From an uncultured Oscillospiraceae bacterium (lineage in GTDB: Bacteria > Bacillota > Clostridia > Oscillospirales > Oscillospiraceae): a stretch of 7,554 nucleotides of DNA. The notes beneath the pieces were generated by a model. The model did not search any database and had not been told where the DNA came from. It saw nothing but the letters and a program-made list of their open reading frames with translations. Location of the stretch: positions 1-7,554 of the forward strand of contig CALWXI010000079.1 of the NCBI GenBank assembly GCA_944385455.1, read 5' to 3'. Below are positions 1 through 7,190 of the stretch, piece by piece; positions within the stretch are counted from its first letter, which is position 1; the number at the start of each line of letters is the position of its first letter. The translations under genes and the position numbers were made by a program.

Positions 1-752
1 AGACGGCTCTCAGCGGCAGCGTCTCCACCGACGGCTCCACCTCCATGGAGGAGGTCATCGGCGTCCTGGGCGAGCAGTTCATGATGGACAACAGCGGCGT
101 CACCGTCACCTACAACCCCACCGGCTCGGGCGCCGGCATCGAGGCGGTGAAGAACGGCAGCTGTGACATCGGTCTGGCATCCCGTGCCCTGAAGGATGAG
201 GAGAAGGCCGGCGGCCTCACCGAGACCACTGTGGCGCTGGACGGCATCGCCGTCATCGTCAACGCCGAGAACCCCGTCACCGACCTGACGCTGGAGCAGA
301 TTGCCGACATCTACACCGGCGCTGTCAACGACTGGTCCGAGGTGGGCGGCAATGCCGGCACCATCGCCCGCATCATCCGTGAGTCCGGCTCCGGCACCCG
401 GGACGGCTTCGAGTCCATCACCGGCACGGAGGATGCCTGCCTGAGCGATCAGGAGCTCTCCTCCACCGGCGCCGTCATCGAGGCGGTGCGCACCACTCCC
501 GGCGCCATCGGCTACGCTTCCCTCTCCGCTGTGGAGGGCCAGGAGGGCATCACCGTGCTGAGCGTGGGCGGTGTGGCTCCTTCTGAGGCCACCGTTCTGG
601 ACGGCACCTATGCCATTCAGCGTCCCTTCGTGTTCGTCACCCGCACCGACGAGGCTCTGTCCGCCCCCGCCCAGGCCTTCTTCGACTTCGCGACCTCCAC
701 CGCCGCCAACGAGCTCATCGCTGCCGCCGGCGCCGTGGGCGTCGCCCAGTGA
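1..752 (+). CDS. pstS: Phosphate ABC transporter substrate-binding protein PstS (5'-truncated)
   Basis: High-affinity phosphate-binding component of the Pst importer, acting outside the cytoplasmic membrane. The reading frame is open from base 3 to the TGA at 750-752, giving 249 visible residues. The signal peptide or lipobox and the true start lie upstream. Counting from the Thr at base 3, the phosphate-site segments of the family are visible: STDGSTS (8-14), NPTGSG (38-43), the Asp of CDIG (55), and RESGSGT (126-132). The last matches the Arg-x3-Ser-Gly-Thr phosphate ligands known from E. coli PstS. The C-terminus (AFFDFATS... then AGAVGVAQ) is typical for the family. PstS proteins are usually about 270-300 residues, so only the N-terminal leader seems to be missing. 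The first Met in frame (base 45) lies inside the first binding loop and is not a start. pstCAB follow directly, which fixes the assignment. Confidence 0.95.
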   Translation, partial: TALSGSVSTDGSTSMEEVIGVLGEQFMMDNSGVTVTYNPTGSGAGIEAVKNGSCDIGLASRALKDEEKAGGLTETTVALDGIAVIVNAENPVTDLTLEQIADIYTGAVNDWSEVGGNAGTIARIIRESGSGTRDGFESITGTEDACLSDQELSSTGAVIEAVRTTPGAIGYASLSAVEGQEGITVLSVGGVAPSEATVLDGTYAIQRPFVFVTRTDEALSAPAQAFFDFATSTAANELIAAAGAVGVAQ

Positions 753-770
753 GTCACCCCGCATTTGAGA

Positions 771-816
771 CCGCCCCGGCCGGCGCCCTCCCTGTGAGGC
801 GCCGGCCGCTGGGCGG
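771..816 (+). promoter_or_regulatory. Stable GC hairpin between pstS and pstC
   Basis: Bases 778-787 (ggccggcgcc) are perfectly complementary to 798-807, with a 10-nt loop at 788-797. The stem extends by the pair 777/808 and, after a 2-nt bulge (809-810), by six more pairs (771-776 with 811-816), for about 17 pairs in total. No T-run follows, so a simple intrinsic terminator is unlikely. By analogy with other binding-protein-dependent transporters, it may protect the 3' end of a processed pstS transcript or dampen read-through into pstCAB. The pairing is seen directly; the role is inferred. Confidence 0.6.
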
Positions 817-844
817 GTCCGGAGGAGGTACGGCCCCCTCCAGC

Positions 845-850
845 AAGGAG
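845..850 (+). promoter_or_regulatory. Ribosome binding site of pstC
   Basis: AAGGAG ends 9 nt before the ATG at 860. It decides the pstC start in favour of 860 over the in-frame GTG at 749, which overlaps the pstS stop codon and has no comparable site. A second purine run, ggaggagg at 821-828, is not followed by a usable start at normal spacing. It could pair with cctcc at 837-841. Confidence 0.75.
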
Positions 851-859
851 CGAGTTACT

Positions 860-1813
860 ATGGAAAACGAACTGTCTCTGCCGCGGACGTCCAGCGCCCG
901 CGCTTCCGAGAAAAAGCCCGGCGGCCGGCCGCCCCGCCTGCGGGTGAACAACGCCCGGGAGGCTCTGGAGCTGGCCATGAACCTGCTGTTTTTTGTCTGC
1001 GGCATCGTGGCGGTGGCCTTCGTGCTGCTCATCAGCGTGTATCTTGTGATTTCCGGCCTCCCGGCCATCGGGGAGATCGGCCCCCTGAAGTTCCTGTTCG
1101 GCACCAAATGGTATGCCTCCACCGAGGACTTCGGGATTTTCGCCATCATTCTCACCTCCTTCGCCGGTACCGCCGGCGCCATTTTGCTGGGCGTGCCGGT
1201 GGGGCTGATGACCGCTGTGTTCCTGGCCAAGGTGGCGCCGCCCAGGGTGGCGGCGGTGATCCCCACCGCCGTGGACCTGCTGGCGGGCATCCCCTCCGTG
1301 GTGTACGGCCTGGTGGGCATGATTTTGCTGGTGCCCGCCATTCGGGTGGCCTTCGACCTGCCCTCCGGCGCAACGCTGCTGGCCGCCATCATCGTGCTGG
1401 CGGTGATGATCCTGCCCTCCATCATCTCCGTATCTGAAACCGCCCTGCGGGCGGTGCCCCGGGAGTATGAGGAGGCGTCCCTGGCCCTGGGAGCCACCCA
1501 CATCGAGACCGTGTTCCGGGTCAGCGTCCCCGCCGCCCGCAGCGGCATTGCCACCGCCATCGTCCTGGGAATCGGCCGCGCCATCGGCGAGGCCATGGCC
1601 ATCATGATGGTGGCGGGCAATGTGGCCAACATGCCGGGACTTCTGACCTCCGTGCGCTTTCTCACCACCGCCATCGTCTCCGAGATGGGCTATGCCTCCG
1701 TGGGGTCCCTGCACCGCAACGCCCTGTTCTCCATCGGATTGGTGCTGTTTTTGTTCATTATGATGATCAACGTGTTTCTCAATGTCTTCATCAAGAAGAA
1801 GAAGGAGGAGTGA
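860..1813 (+). CDS. pstC: Phosphate ABC transporter permease PstC
   Basis: One of the two membrane subunits forming the phosphate channel of PstSCAB; 317 residues from the ATG at 860. A charged cytoplasmic N-terminus of about 38 residues precedes roughly six hydrophobic membrane segments (near 41-65, 92-121, 135-160, 171-193, 232-254 and 288-312). The cytoplasmic EAA loop that docks on the ATPase is at about 204-224 (EEASLALGATHIETVFR), and the family segments LLAGIPSVVYGLVG and GRAIGEAMA are present. The protein ends in a Lys/Glu tail whose codons also carry the pstA ribosome binding site. Length is normal for the family. The gene lies 107 nt after pstS and only 3 nt before pstA. Assignment as PstC over PstA rests on its place as first permease after pstS and on the long N-terminus and LTTAIVSEMGYA region typical of PstC. 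Confidence 0.95.
   Translation: MENELSLPRTSSARASEKKPGGRPPRLRVNNAREALELAMNLLFFVCGIVAVAFVLLISVYLVISGLPAIGEIGPLKFLFGTKWYASTEDFGIFAIILTSFAGTAGAILLGVPVGLMTAVFLAKVAPPRVAAVIPTAVDLLAGIPSVVYGLVGMILLVPAIRVAFDLPSGATLLAAIIVLAVMILPSIISVSETALRAVPREYEEASLALGATHIETVFRVSVPAARSGIATAIVLGIGRAIGEAMAIMMVAGNVANMPGLLTSVRFLTTAIVSEMGYASVGSLHRNALFSIGLVLFLFIMMINVFLNVFIKKKKEE
1802..1808 (+). promoter_or_regulatory. Ribosome binding site of pstA inside the pstC 3' end
   Basis: AAGGAGG ends 8 nt before the GTG at 1817. It is formed by the codons of the last Lys and Glu residues of PstC. This supports the unusual GTG start of pstA and suggests translational coupling of the two permease subunits. Confidence 0.8.
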
Positions 1814-1816
1814 GCC

Positions 1817-2665
1817 GTGGAGACCCATACCCTTTCGAGCCGGCGCCGCCTCTATGACCACGGCCTGCGGGCCCTTTTGTACCTGTGCGGGTTCCTCACC
1901 TGCGCGCTGCTGGTCCTCATCATCGGCTATATCTTCTACCGGGGCATCCCCAATCTGACGTGGGAGCTGGTCACCTCGCAGACCAGCTATATCAAGGATA
2001 CCATCGGCATCCTGCCCAACATCCTCAACACCCTCTATCTGGTGGTGCTGTCCATGGTCATCGTGCTGCCTCTGGGCGTGGGCGCCGCCATCTACCTCAC
2101 GGAATACGCCACCAACCGACGGCTGGTGGCCGTCATCGAGTTTGCCACCGAGACCCTTACCGGTATTCCCTCCATCATCTTCGGCCTGGTGGGGATGCTG
2201 TTCTTCATCCAGATGCTGGGCCTCAAAACCGGCGTGCTGGCGGGCAGCCTCACCCTGGTGGTGATGATCCTGCCCACCATCGTCCGCACCACCCAGGAGA
2301 GCCTGAAGACCGTGCCGGACTCCTACCGGGAGGGCGCGCTGGCCCTGGGCGCGGGAAAATGGCGAATGGTGCGCACGGTGGTCCTGCCCAATTCCGTGGA
2401 CGGCATCGTCACCGGCTGCATCCTGGCGGTGGGCCGCATTGTGGGCGAGAGCGCGGCGCTTTTGTACACGGCGGGCTTCGGCGTGGTGCTCAACGATTTT
2501 GTGACGTCCCTCCAGTCGGCCTCCGGCTCCCTGACCGTGGCGCTGTACATGTACAGCGAGCGGGGCGAGACCGCCGTTGGCTTCGGCATCGCCACCATTT
2601 TGATGCTGCTGACGCTGCTCATCAATCTGGCCGCCACGCTGGTGGGCCGGAAACTCAGAAAATAA
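1817..2665 (+). CDS. pstA: Phosphate ABC transporter permease PstA
   Basis: Second membrane subunit of the phosphate channel, partner of PstC; 282 residues. The start is GTG, chosen because an AAGGAGG site sits 8 nt upstream and the gap to the pstC stop is only 3 nt. About six hydrophobic segments are visible (near 18-42, 67-95, 112-134, 139-158, 196-218 and 254-276). The EAA coupling loop is at about 171-191 (REGALALGAGKWRMVRTVVLP). The segments LTGIPSIIFGLVGM and GRIVGESAALLYTAG are typical of PstA. Length is normal. The stop TAA is followed 16 nt later by pstB. No anomaly seen. Confidence 0.95.
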   Translation: METHTLSSRRRLYDHGLRALLYLCGFLTCALLVLIIGYIFYRGIPNLTWELVTSQTSYIKDTIGILPNILNTLYLVVLSMVIVLPLGVGAAIYLTEYATNRRLVAVIEFATETLTGIPSIIFGLVGMLFFIQMLGLKTGVLAGSLTLVVMILPTIVRTTQESLKTVPDSYREGALALGAGKWRMVRTVVLPNSVDGIVTGCILAVGRIVGESAALLYTAGFGVVLNDFVTSLQSASGSLTVALYMYSERGETAVGFGIATILMLLTLLINLAATLVGRKLRK

Positions 2666-2681
2666 ACGGGAGAGAATCCAA

Positions 2682-3437
2682 ATGTCTACCATCATCCAAG
2701 TGCAGGATCTGAACCTGTGGTACGGCGCCCATCACGCGCTGCACAGTGTGAATCTGGATATCCCGGCTCACGAGATCACCGCCCTCATCGGCCCCTCCGG
2801 CTGCGGAAAATCCACCTTTCTGAAAACCCTCAACCGCATGAACGACCTGGTTCCCGGCATCCGCATCGAGGGCGAGGTGCGCTATGGGGGACAGAACATC
2901 TACGATCCCACCGTGGACACCACGTGGCTGCGCAAGCAGGTGGGCATGGTGTTCCAGAAGGCCAATCCCTTCCCCATGAGCATCTACGACAACGTGGCCT
3001 ACGGCCCCCGCACCCACGGCATCCGCTCCCGGGTGAAGCTGGATGAGATCGTGGAGAATTCCCTGCGTTCCGCCGCCATCTGGGACGAGGTGAAGGACCG
3101 GCTGAAAAAGAGCGCCCTGGGCCTCTCCGGCGGCCAGCAGCAGCGATTGTGCATCGCACGGGCCCTGGCGGTGGAGCCGGAGGTGCTGCTGATGGACGAA
3201 TCCACCAGCGCACTGGACCCCATCTCCACCTCCAAGATCGAGGACCTTGCGGTGGAGCTGAAAAGCAAGTATACTGTCATCATGGTGACCCATAACATGC
3301 AGCAGGCCGCCCGCGTCTCCGACAACACGGCCTTCTTTCTGCTGGGGGATCTGGTGGAGTTCGGGAAAACGGAGCAGCTCTTCTCCAACCCCCGGGACAA
3401 GCGGACCGAGGACTATATCACCGGCCGGTTCGGCTAA
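2682..3437 (+). CDS. pstB: Phosphate ABC transporter ATP-binding protein PstB
   Basis: ATPase that powers phosphate import through PstC/PstA; 251 residues, cytoplasmic, normal length. All nucleotide-binding motifs are present: Walker A GPSGCGKST (37-45), Q-loop Gln92 in MVFQKANPFP, signature LSGGQ (148-152), Walker B VLLMDE (168-173) with catalytic Glu173, D-loop SALD (176-179) and switch His204 in VTHN. The segments KTLNRMNDL and IEGEV are characteristic of PstB rather than other ABC ATPases. Residue 174 is Ser where many ABC ATPases have Pro after the Walker B Glu; Ala or Ser occurs there in other active transporters, so loss of function is not implied. The ATG at 2682 is preceded by gggagag (2668-2674). 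The TAA stop overlaps the phoU ribosome binding site. Confidence 0.97.
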   Translation: MSTIIQVQDLNLWYGAHHALHSVNLDIPAHEITALIGPSGCGKSTFLKTLNRMNDLVPGIRIEGEVRYGGQNIYDPTVDTTWLRKQVGMVFQKANPFPMSIYDNVAYGPRTHGIRSRVKLDEIVENSLRSAAIWDEVKDRLKKSALGLSGGQQQRLCIARALAVEPEVLLMDESTSALDPISTSKIEDLAVELKSKYTVIMVTHNMQQAARVSDNTAFFLLGDLVEFGKTEQLFSNPRDKRTEDYITGRFG

Positions 3438-3448
3438 GGAGGCAAGGT

Positions 3449-4093
3449 ATGCGCAATACATTCAACGAGCAGCTGGAGCGGCTGCATGTGGAGCTGATTC
3501 AGATGGGCGCCGCCTGCGAGGACGCCATTTCCTCCGCGGCGGAAGCCCTGCTGAAAAACGATCAGACCCTGGCCCGGCGGGCTGAGGAGGCCGAGCGGGA
3601 GCTGGACCGGCAGGAGCGGGAGGTGGAGAACCTCTGCTTGAAGCTGCTGCTGCAGCAGCAGCCCGTGGCCCGGGACCTGCGGGAGATCTCTGCCGCGCTG
3701 AAGATGATCTCCGACCTGGAGCGCATCGGCGATCAGGCGGCGGACATCGCGGAGCTGACCCGGTATGTCCAGGTGCCCCAGAGCGGCGCTCCCCACATCC
3801 GGGAGATGGCTGAGGCCGTCACCGCCATGGTCACCGACAGCGTCAGCTCCTTCGTGCGGTGGGACCTGGACCTGGCCCGGGCGGTATACCGGGCCGACGA
3901 CCGGGTGGACGCCCTTTTTGATCAGGTCAAGCAGGAGCTCATCGCCCTCATCGCCGCCGACGCCTCCAACGGAGAGCAGGGGCTGGAGCTGATGATGGTG
4001 GCCAAGTATCTCGAGCGCATCGGCGACCACGCCACCAATGTGGCCGAGTGGGTGGAGTATTCCATCACCGGCGTGCATCCCTCCGGCAACTGA
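3449..4093 (+). CDS. phoU: Phosphate signalling regulator PhoU
   Basis: Cytoplasmic all-helical regulator that, in studied bacteria, links the Pst transporter to the PhoR kinase and represses the Pho response when phosphate is plentiful; 214 residues, normal length. It shows the two-fold internal repeat of the family, each half with a conserved metal-binding motif: SDLERIGDQAADI (88-100) and KYLERIGDHATNV (186-198). It begins with the usual FNEQLERL segment. The AAGGAGG at 3436-3442 starts within the pstB stop codon, 6 nt before the ATG, so translation is probably coupled to pstB. Position directly after pstB is the standard arrangement. Confidence 0.95.
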   Translation: MRNTFNEQLERLHVELIQMGAACEDAISSAAEALLKNDQTLARRAEEAERELDRQEREVENLCLKLLLQQQPVARDLREISAALKMISDLERIGDQAADIAELTRYVQVPQSGAPHIREMAEAVTAMVTDSVSSFVRWDLDLARAVYRADDRVDALFDQVKQELIALIAADASNGEQGLELMMVAKYLERIGDHATNVAEWVEYSITGVHPSGN

Positions 4094-4110
4094 CGCCGGA
4101 GCTATCCCAG

Positions 4111-4131
4111 GCGGCCGGGCCGCAAAGGAGG
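4111..4131 (+). promoter_or_regulatory. Small hairpin and ribosome binding site before the HD gene
   Basis: gcggc (4111-4115) can pair with gccgc (4119-4123) around a 3-nt loop, immediately followed by the aaggagg site. The segment gggccgcaaaggagg (4117-4131) recurs with one base fewer before the response regulator gene (4820-4833). The stem is short, and a regulatory role is speculative. Confidence 0.35.
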
Positions 4132-4138
4132 TTCTCTC

Positions 4139-4798
4139 ATGCTGACCTATCAGGAGATCCGGGAAAACGAAACGGTCCGCACCTATATCCGTCTGGCGGA
4201 TGAATCCCTGGCGGCCCTGGGCTTTACGGAGCACAGCTTCGCCCACGTGACCCTGGTGGCCCAGACGGCGGGGTATATCCTCAGCACTCTGGGCTATCCC
4301 GCCCGGACGGTGGAGCTGGCCCGCATCGCGGGATACCTCCATGACATCGGGAACCTGGTCAACCGGGTGGGACATTCCCAGTCCGGAGCCGTCATGGCCT
4401 TCCGCATCCTGGACCGGCTGGACTGCCCGCCGGAGGAGATCGCCGCCATCGTCACCGCCATCGGCAACCATGACGAGGGCACCGGCCAGCCCGTGGACGC
4501 CATGTCGGCGGCGCTGATCCTGGCGGACAAATCCGATGTGCGCCGCAGCCGCGTCCGCAACCAGGACATGGCCTGCTTCGACATCCATGACCGGGTGAAT
4601 TACTCCGTCCAGGAGTCCCGGCTGCAGATCGACGAGGCCCACACCTGCATCCGGCTGCGGCTGTCGGTGGATACCCGGTACGGCTCCGTCATGGATTATT
4701 TTGAGATCTTCCTGCAGCGCATGCTCCTTTGCCGCAAGGCGGCGGAGAAGCTGGGGCTGCGGTTTCAGCTGACCATCAACGATCAGCAGCTGATCTGA
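4139..4798 (+). CDS. HD-domain phosphohydrolase of unknown substrate
   Basis: Predicted soluble metal-dependent phosphohydrolase, 219 residues. HD-superfamily residues are visible in order: His36 (FAHV), His68-Asp69 (LHDIGN), His79 (VGHSQSG), His111-Asp112 (GNHDEGTG) and Asp130 in LADKSDVRRSRV. This is the H...HD...D metal site, with further His residues that could hold a second metal. The active site looks intact. There is no signal peptide, membrane segment, GYP motif (as in c-di-GMP HD-GYP enzymes) or recognisable synthetase domain. The C-terminal 60 or so residues (DYFEIFLQRM...) show no fold I can name. I recall close relatives in clostridial genomes as uncharacterised HD proteins, from memory and not checked. 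Its place between phoU and the two-component genes suggests a role in phosphate or nucleotide-signal metabolism, but the substrate cannot be read from sequence. Start supported by AAGGAGG at 4125-4131. Confidence 0.88.
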   Translation: MLTYQEIRENETVRTYIRLADESLAALGFTEHSFAHVTLVAQTAGYILSTLGYPARTVELARIAGYLHDIGNLVNRVGHSQSGAVMAFRILDRLDCPPEEIAAIVTAIGNHDEGTGQPVDAMSAALILADKSDVRRSRVRNQDMACFDIHDRVNYSVQESRLQIDEAHTCIRLRLSVDTRYGSVMDYFEIFLQRMLLCRKAAEKLGLRFQLTINDQQLI

Positions 4799-4838
4799 CG
4801 CATCGCCCGGGCGGGACCTGGGCCGCAAGGAGGCATCT

Positions 4839-5507
4839 ATGATCTACTTACTGGAAGACGACGAGAGCATTCGGGATTTCGTGATCTATACCCTCAACGC
4901 CCAGGGCATGGAGGCCCAGGGCTTTGCGCTGCCCTCGGCGTTCTGGGCCGCGGCGGCGGAGCGGCAGCCGGATCTGGTGCTGCTGGACATCATGCTGCCG
5001 GAGGAGGACGGCATCAGCGTGCTGAAAAAGCTGCGTGCCTCCGCAAGGACCCGGCGCATGCCCGTCATCATGCTCACCGCCAAGGGCACCGAGTACGACA
5101 AGGTGCTGGGTCTGGACGCCGGCGCGGACGACTACGTGGCCAAGCCTTTCGGTATGATGGAGCTGCTCTCCCGCATCCGGGCGCTGCTGCGCCGCACGGA
5201 GACGGACAGCGGCGTCTACCGCTGCGGCATCCTGACCGTGGACCCCGGACGCCATGTGGTGAAGGTGGAGGACCGGGAGGTGACGCTGACCCAGAAGGAA
5301 TTCGAGGTGCTGTGCCTGCTGCTGAAAAACCGGGGACAGGTCCTCTCCCGGGAGCGGCTCATCGCCGATGTGTGGGATTATGCCTTTACCGGGGAGAGCC
5401 GCACCGTGGATGTCCATGTCCGGACTCTGCGCCAGAAGCTGGGCGCGGCGGGAAGCTACATCGAGACCGTCCGGGGCTACGGGTATAAGATCGCTCTGGA
5501 GAGCTGA
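4839..5507 (+). CDS. phoB: PhoB/PhoP-type response regulator (OmpR family)
   Basis: DNA-binding transcription factor, 222 residues, expected to control phosphate-starvation genes including pst when phosphorylated by the adjacent kinase. The receiver domain spans about 1-118, with acidic pocket Glu6-Asp7-Asp8, phospho-acceptor Asp50 (LLDIMLP), Thr80 (MLTAK) and Lys102 (AKPF). A winged-helix OmpR/PhoB output domain spans about 127-219, with a recognition helix around 188-201 (RTVDVHVRTLRQKL) and the C-terminal ETVRGYGYK hairpin. All key residues are present. The start is supported by AAGGAGG at 4827-4833. The gene ends 9 nt before the kinase gene. The Pho assignment rests on context (pst-phoU upstream) and on the PhoR-like partner; by sequence alone it is a generic OmpR-family regulator. 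In Bacillus the equivalent is called PhoP. Confidence 0.88.
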   Translation: MIYLLEDDESIRDFVIYTLNAQGMEAQGFALPSAFWAAAAERQPDLVLLDIMLPEEDGISVLKKLRASARTRRMPVIMLTAKGTEYDKVLGLDAGADDYVAKPFGMMELLSRIRALLRRTETDSGVYRCGILTVDPGRHVVKVEDREVTLTQKEFEVLCLLLKNRGQVLSRERLIADVWDYAFTGESRTVDVHVRTLRQKLGAAGSYIETVRGYGYKIALES

Positions 5508-5516
5508 GGAGGTTCC

Positions 5517-7184
5517 ATGAAAAAACGTATCTTCGGCTCCATTCTGGCCGTGTCCGTGACAGTGCTGGCGGCCAGTCTGGTGCTGACGGTGGGGGTGCTG
5601 CACGGCTACTTCCAGGACCGTATCCTGGCAGAGCTGATCCGCAGCACCGCCTACATCGCGCAGGGCGTGGAGGAGGGAGGCCTCGCCTACCTGAACTCGG
5701 GGCTGCCCGGAGACAGCCGCATCACCTGGGTGGCTGCCGACGGTACCGTCCTCTACGACAACTGGGAGGATCCTGCCGACATGGAGAACCATGCCCAGCG
5801 GCAGGAGATCCGGGAGGCGCTGACTCTGGGCAAGGGCACCGCCGCCCGCTATTCCGATACGCTGTCCCAAAAGACCGTGTATTACGCCCTGCGGCTTTCC
5901 GACGGGTCTGTGCTGCGGTCCTCGGATACCCAATATGCCGTGTGGGTGATGGTGCTGCAGGTCCTCCAGCCGGTGGCGCTGATGGCGCTGCTGGCGGCGC
6001 TGCTGGCGCTGTGGCTGTCCGGCCGGGTGGCCCGGCAGCTGGTGGAGCCCATCAATGCCATCGACCTGAACGATCCTGATGCCGACAGCGCGTATGAGGA
6101 GCTGGCCCCGCTGCTCTCCCGCATCCGGGGCCAGAGCCGCCAGATCCAGCGCCAGCTGCTGGATCTCCAGCAGCGGCGGGATGAGTTTGCCGCCATCACG
6201 GAGAACATGAGCGAGGGTCTGATCCTCATTGACCAGGAGACCCGCATTCTCTCCTGCAACTCCGCGGCCCTGCGGCTTCTGGCGGCGGACGGCCCCGCAG
6301 TGGAGGGGGAGAGCGTGCTGACGCTGAACCGGGAGGCGGGCTTCCGCCGCTGTGTGGAGGAGTCCCTGGCCGGACGGCCCTGGGAGGCCCTGCTGGAGCG
6401 GGACGATGACTGCCGGAGGATCATGGCCAGCCCCGTGGAACGGGATGGGAGTCCCGCCGGCGCCGTGCTCATCGTGCTGGATGTGACGGAGAAGGAGCGG
6501 CGGGACCGGCTGCGCCGGGAGTTCACCGCCAATGTCTCTCACGAGCTGAAAACGCCCCTGACTTCCATTTTGGGCACGGCGGAGATCCTGGAAAACGGTC
6601 TGGTCCGGCCACAGGACATCTCCCATTTCGCCGGGAACATCCACCGGGAGGCCCAGCGGCTCATCGACCTGGTCAACGACATCATCAAGCTCTCCCGGCT
6701 GGATGAGGGCGGACATATGGCCCAGTGGGAGACCGTGGACCTTTACGCCCTGGCCGGGGCGGTGGAGAGCCAGCTTGCCGCCGCCGCGGAGTCAAAGCAG
6801 GTGACCATGACCCTGGAGGGCGGACCGGCACAGGTCCGGGGTGTGCCCCAGATCCTGGAGGAGATCCTCTACAATCTCTGCGACAACGCCGTGGCCTACA
6901 ACCGTCCCGGCGGCAGCGTGACCGTTACCGTCTCCGCCGGAGCGGCGGAGGTTCAGGTACAGGTACGGGACACCGGCATGGGCATCCCGCCGGATGCCCG
7001 GCAGCGAGTGTTCGAGCGCTTCTGCCGGGTGGACAAGAGCCACTCCACTCCGGGCACGGGCCTGGGCCTTTCCATCGTCAAGCACGGCGCCGCCTATCTG
7101 GGCGGCCGGGTGAAGCTGGAGAGCGAGGTGGGCGTGGGCAGCACCTTTACGCTGATCTTCCCCGCCGCGCCGGAAAACACATGA
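5517..7184 (+). CDS. phoR: PhoR-type sensor histidine kinase
   Basis: Membrane sensor kinase, 555 residues, expected partner of the upstream response regulator. Domains in order: membrane segment near 5-28; extracytoplasmic domain about 30-140 with the RITWVAADGTVLYDN stretch (68-82) common in Firmicutes PhoR-like kinases; second membrane segment about 142-167; short juxtamembrane linker with only a weak HAMP-like character; coiled linker about 195-222; cytoplasmic PAS domain about 222-330. The catalytic core follows: H-box VSHELKTPLTS with phospho-acceptor His342, N-box NLCDNAVAYN with Asn457, G1 box DTGMG (485-489), F-box FERFCRVD and G2 box GTGLG (513-517). The position before the N-box Tyr is Ala where Lys is usual. 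The gaggagg site at 5506-5512 overlaps the regulator's stop codon, 4 nt before the ATG, so the pair is translationally coupled. A terminator follows, so phoR ends the operon. Confidence 0.9.
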   Translation: MKKRIFGSILAVSVTVLAASLVLTVGVLHGYFQDRILAELIRSTAYIAQGVEEGGLAYLNSGLPGDSRITWVAADGTVLYDNWEDPADMENHAQRQEIREALTLGKGTAARYSDTLSQKTVYYALRLSDGSVLRSSDTQYAVWVMVLQVLQPVALMALLAALLALWLSGRVARQLVEPINAIDLNDPDADSAYEELAPLLSRIRGQSRQIQRQLLDLQQRRDEFAAITENMSEGLILIDQETRILSCNSAALRLLAADGPAVEGESVLTLNREAGFRRCVEESLAGRPWEALLERDDDCRRIMASPVERDGSPAGAVLIVLDVTEKERRDRLRREFTANVSHELKTPLTSILGTAEILENGLVRPQDISHFAGNIHREAQRLIDLVNDIIKLSRLDEGGHMAQWETVDLYALAGAVESQLAAAAESKQVTMTLEGGPAQVRGVPQILEEILYNLCDNAVAYNRPGGSVTVTVSAGAAEVQVQVRDTGMGIPPDARQRVFERFCRVDKSHSTPGTGLGLSIVKHGAAYLGGRVKLESEVGVGSTFTLIFPAAPENT

Positions 7185-7190
7185 ACGAAA

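Noticed and set aside
45..47. ATG as the start of pstS
   Set aside because: The frame is open upstream to base 3 and the preceding residues form the conserved STDGSTS phosphate loop, so this Met is internal.
749..859. Possible upstream GTG start of pstC overlapping the pstS stop
   Set aside because: The 37 extra residues would be encoded by the hairpin region and show no PstC similarity. An AAGGAG site supports the ATG at 860.
617..2695. Very long open frame on the - strand (692 codons) opposite pstC/pstA
   Set aside because: Its translation is rich in His, Gly, Gln and Asp with no recognisable domain, as expected antisense to GC-biased codons. The opposite strand encodes well-conserved Pst proteins.
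4804..4813. Perfect palindrome cgcccgggcg upstream of the response regulator as an operator
   Set aside because: Ten-base GC palindromes are expected by chance in this composition, and it does not resemble a Pho box (direct TT[A/T]ACA-like repeats).
3434..4828. Long open frame on the - strand (464 codons) opposite phoU and the HD gene
   Set aside because: Antisense shadow with no domain pattern. Both + strand genes have ribosome binding sites and conserved motifs.
4848..6716. Long open frame on the - strand (622 codons) opposite the response regulator and kinase
   Set aside because: Same His/Gln/Gly-rich shadow composition. The + strand carries complete catalytic motifs of known families over the same bases.
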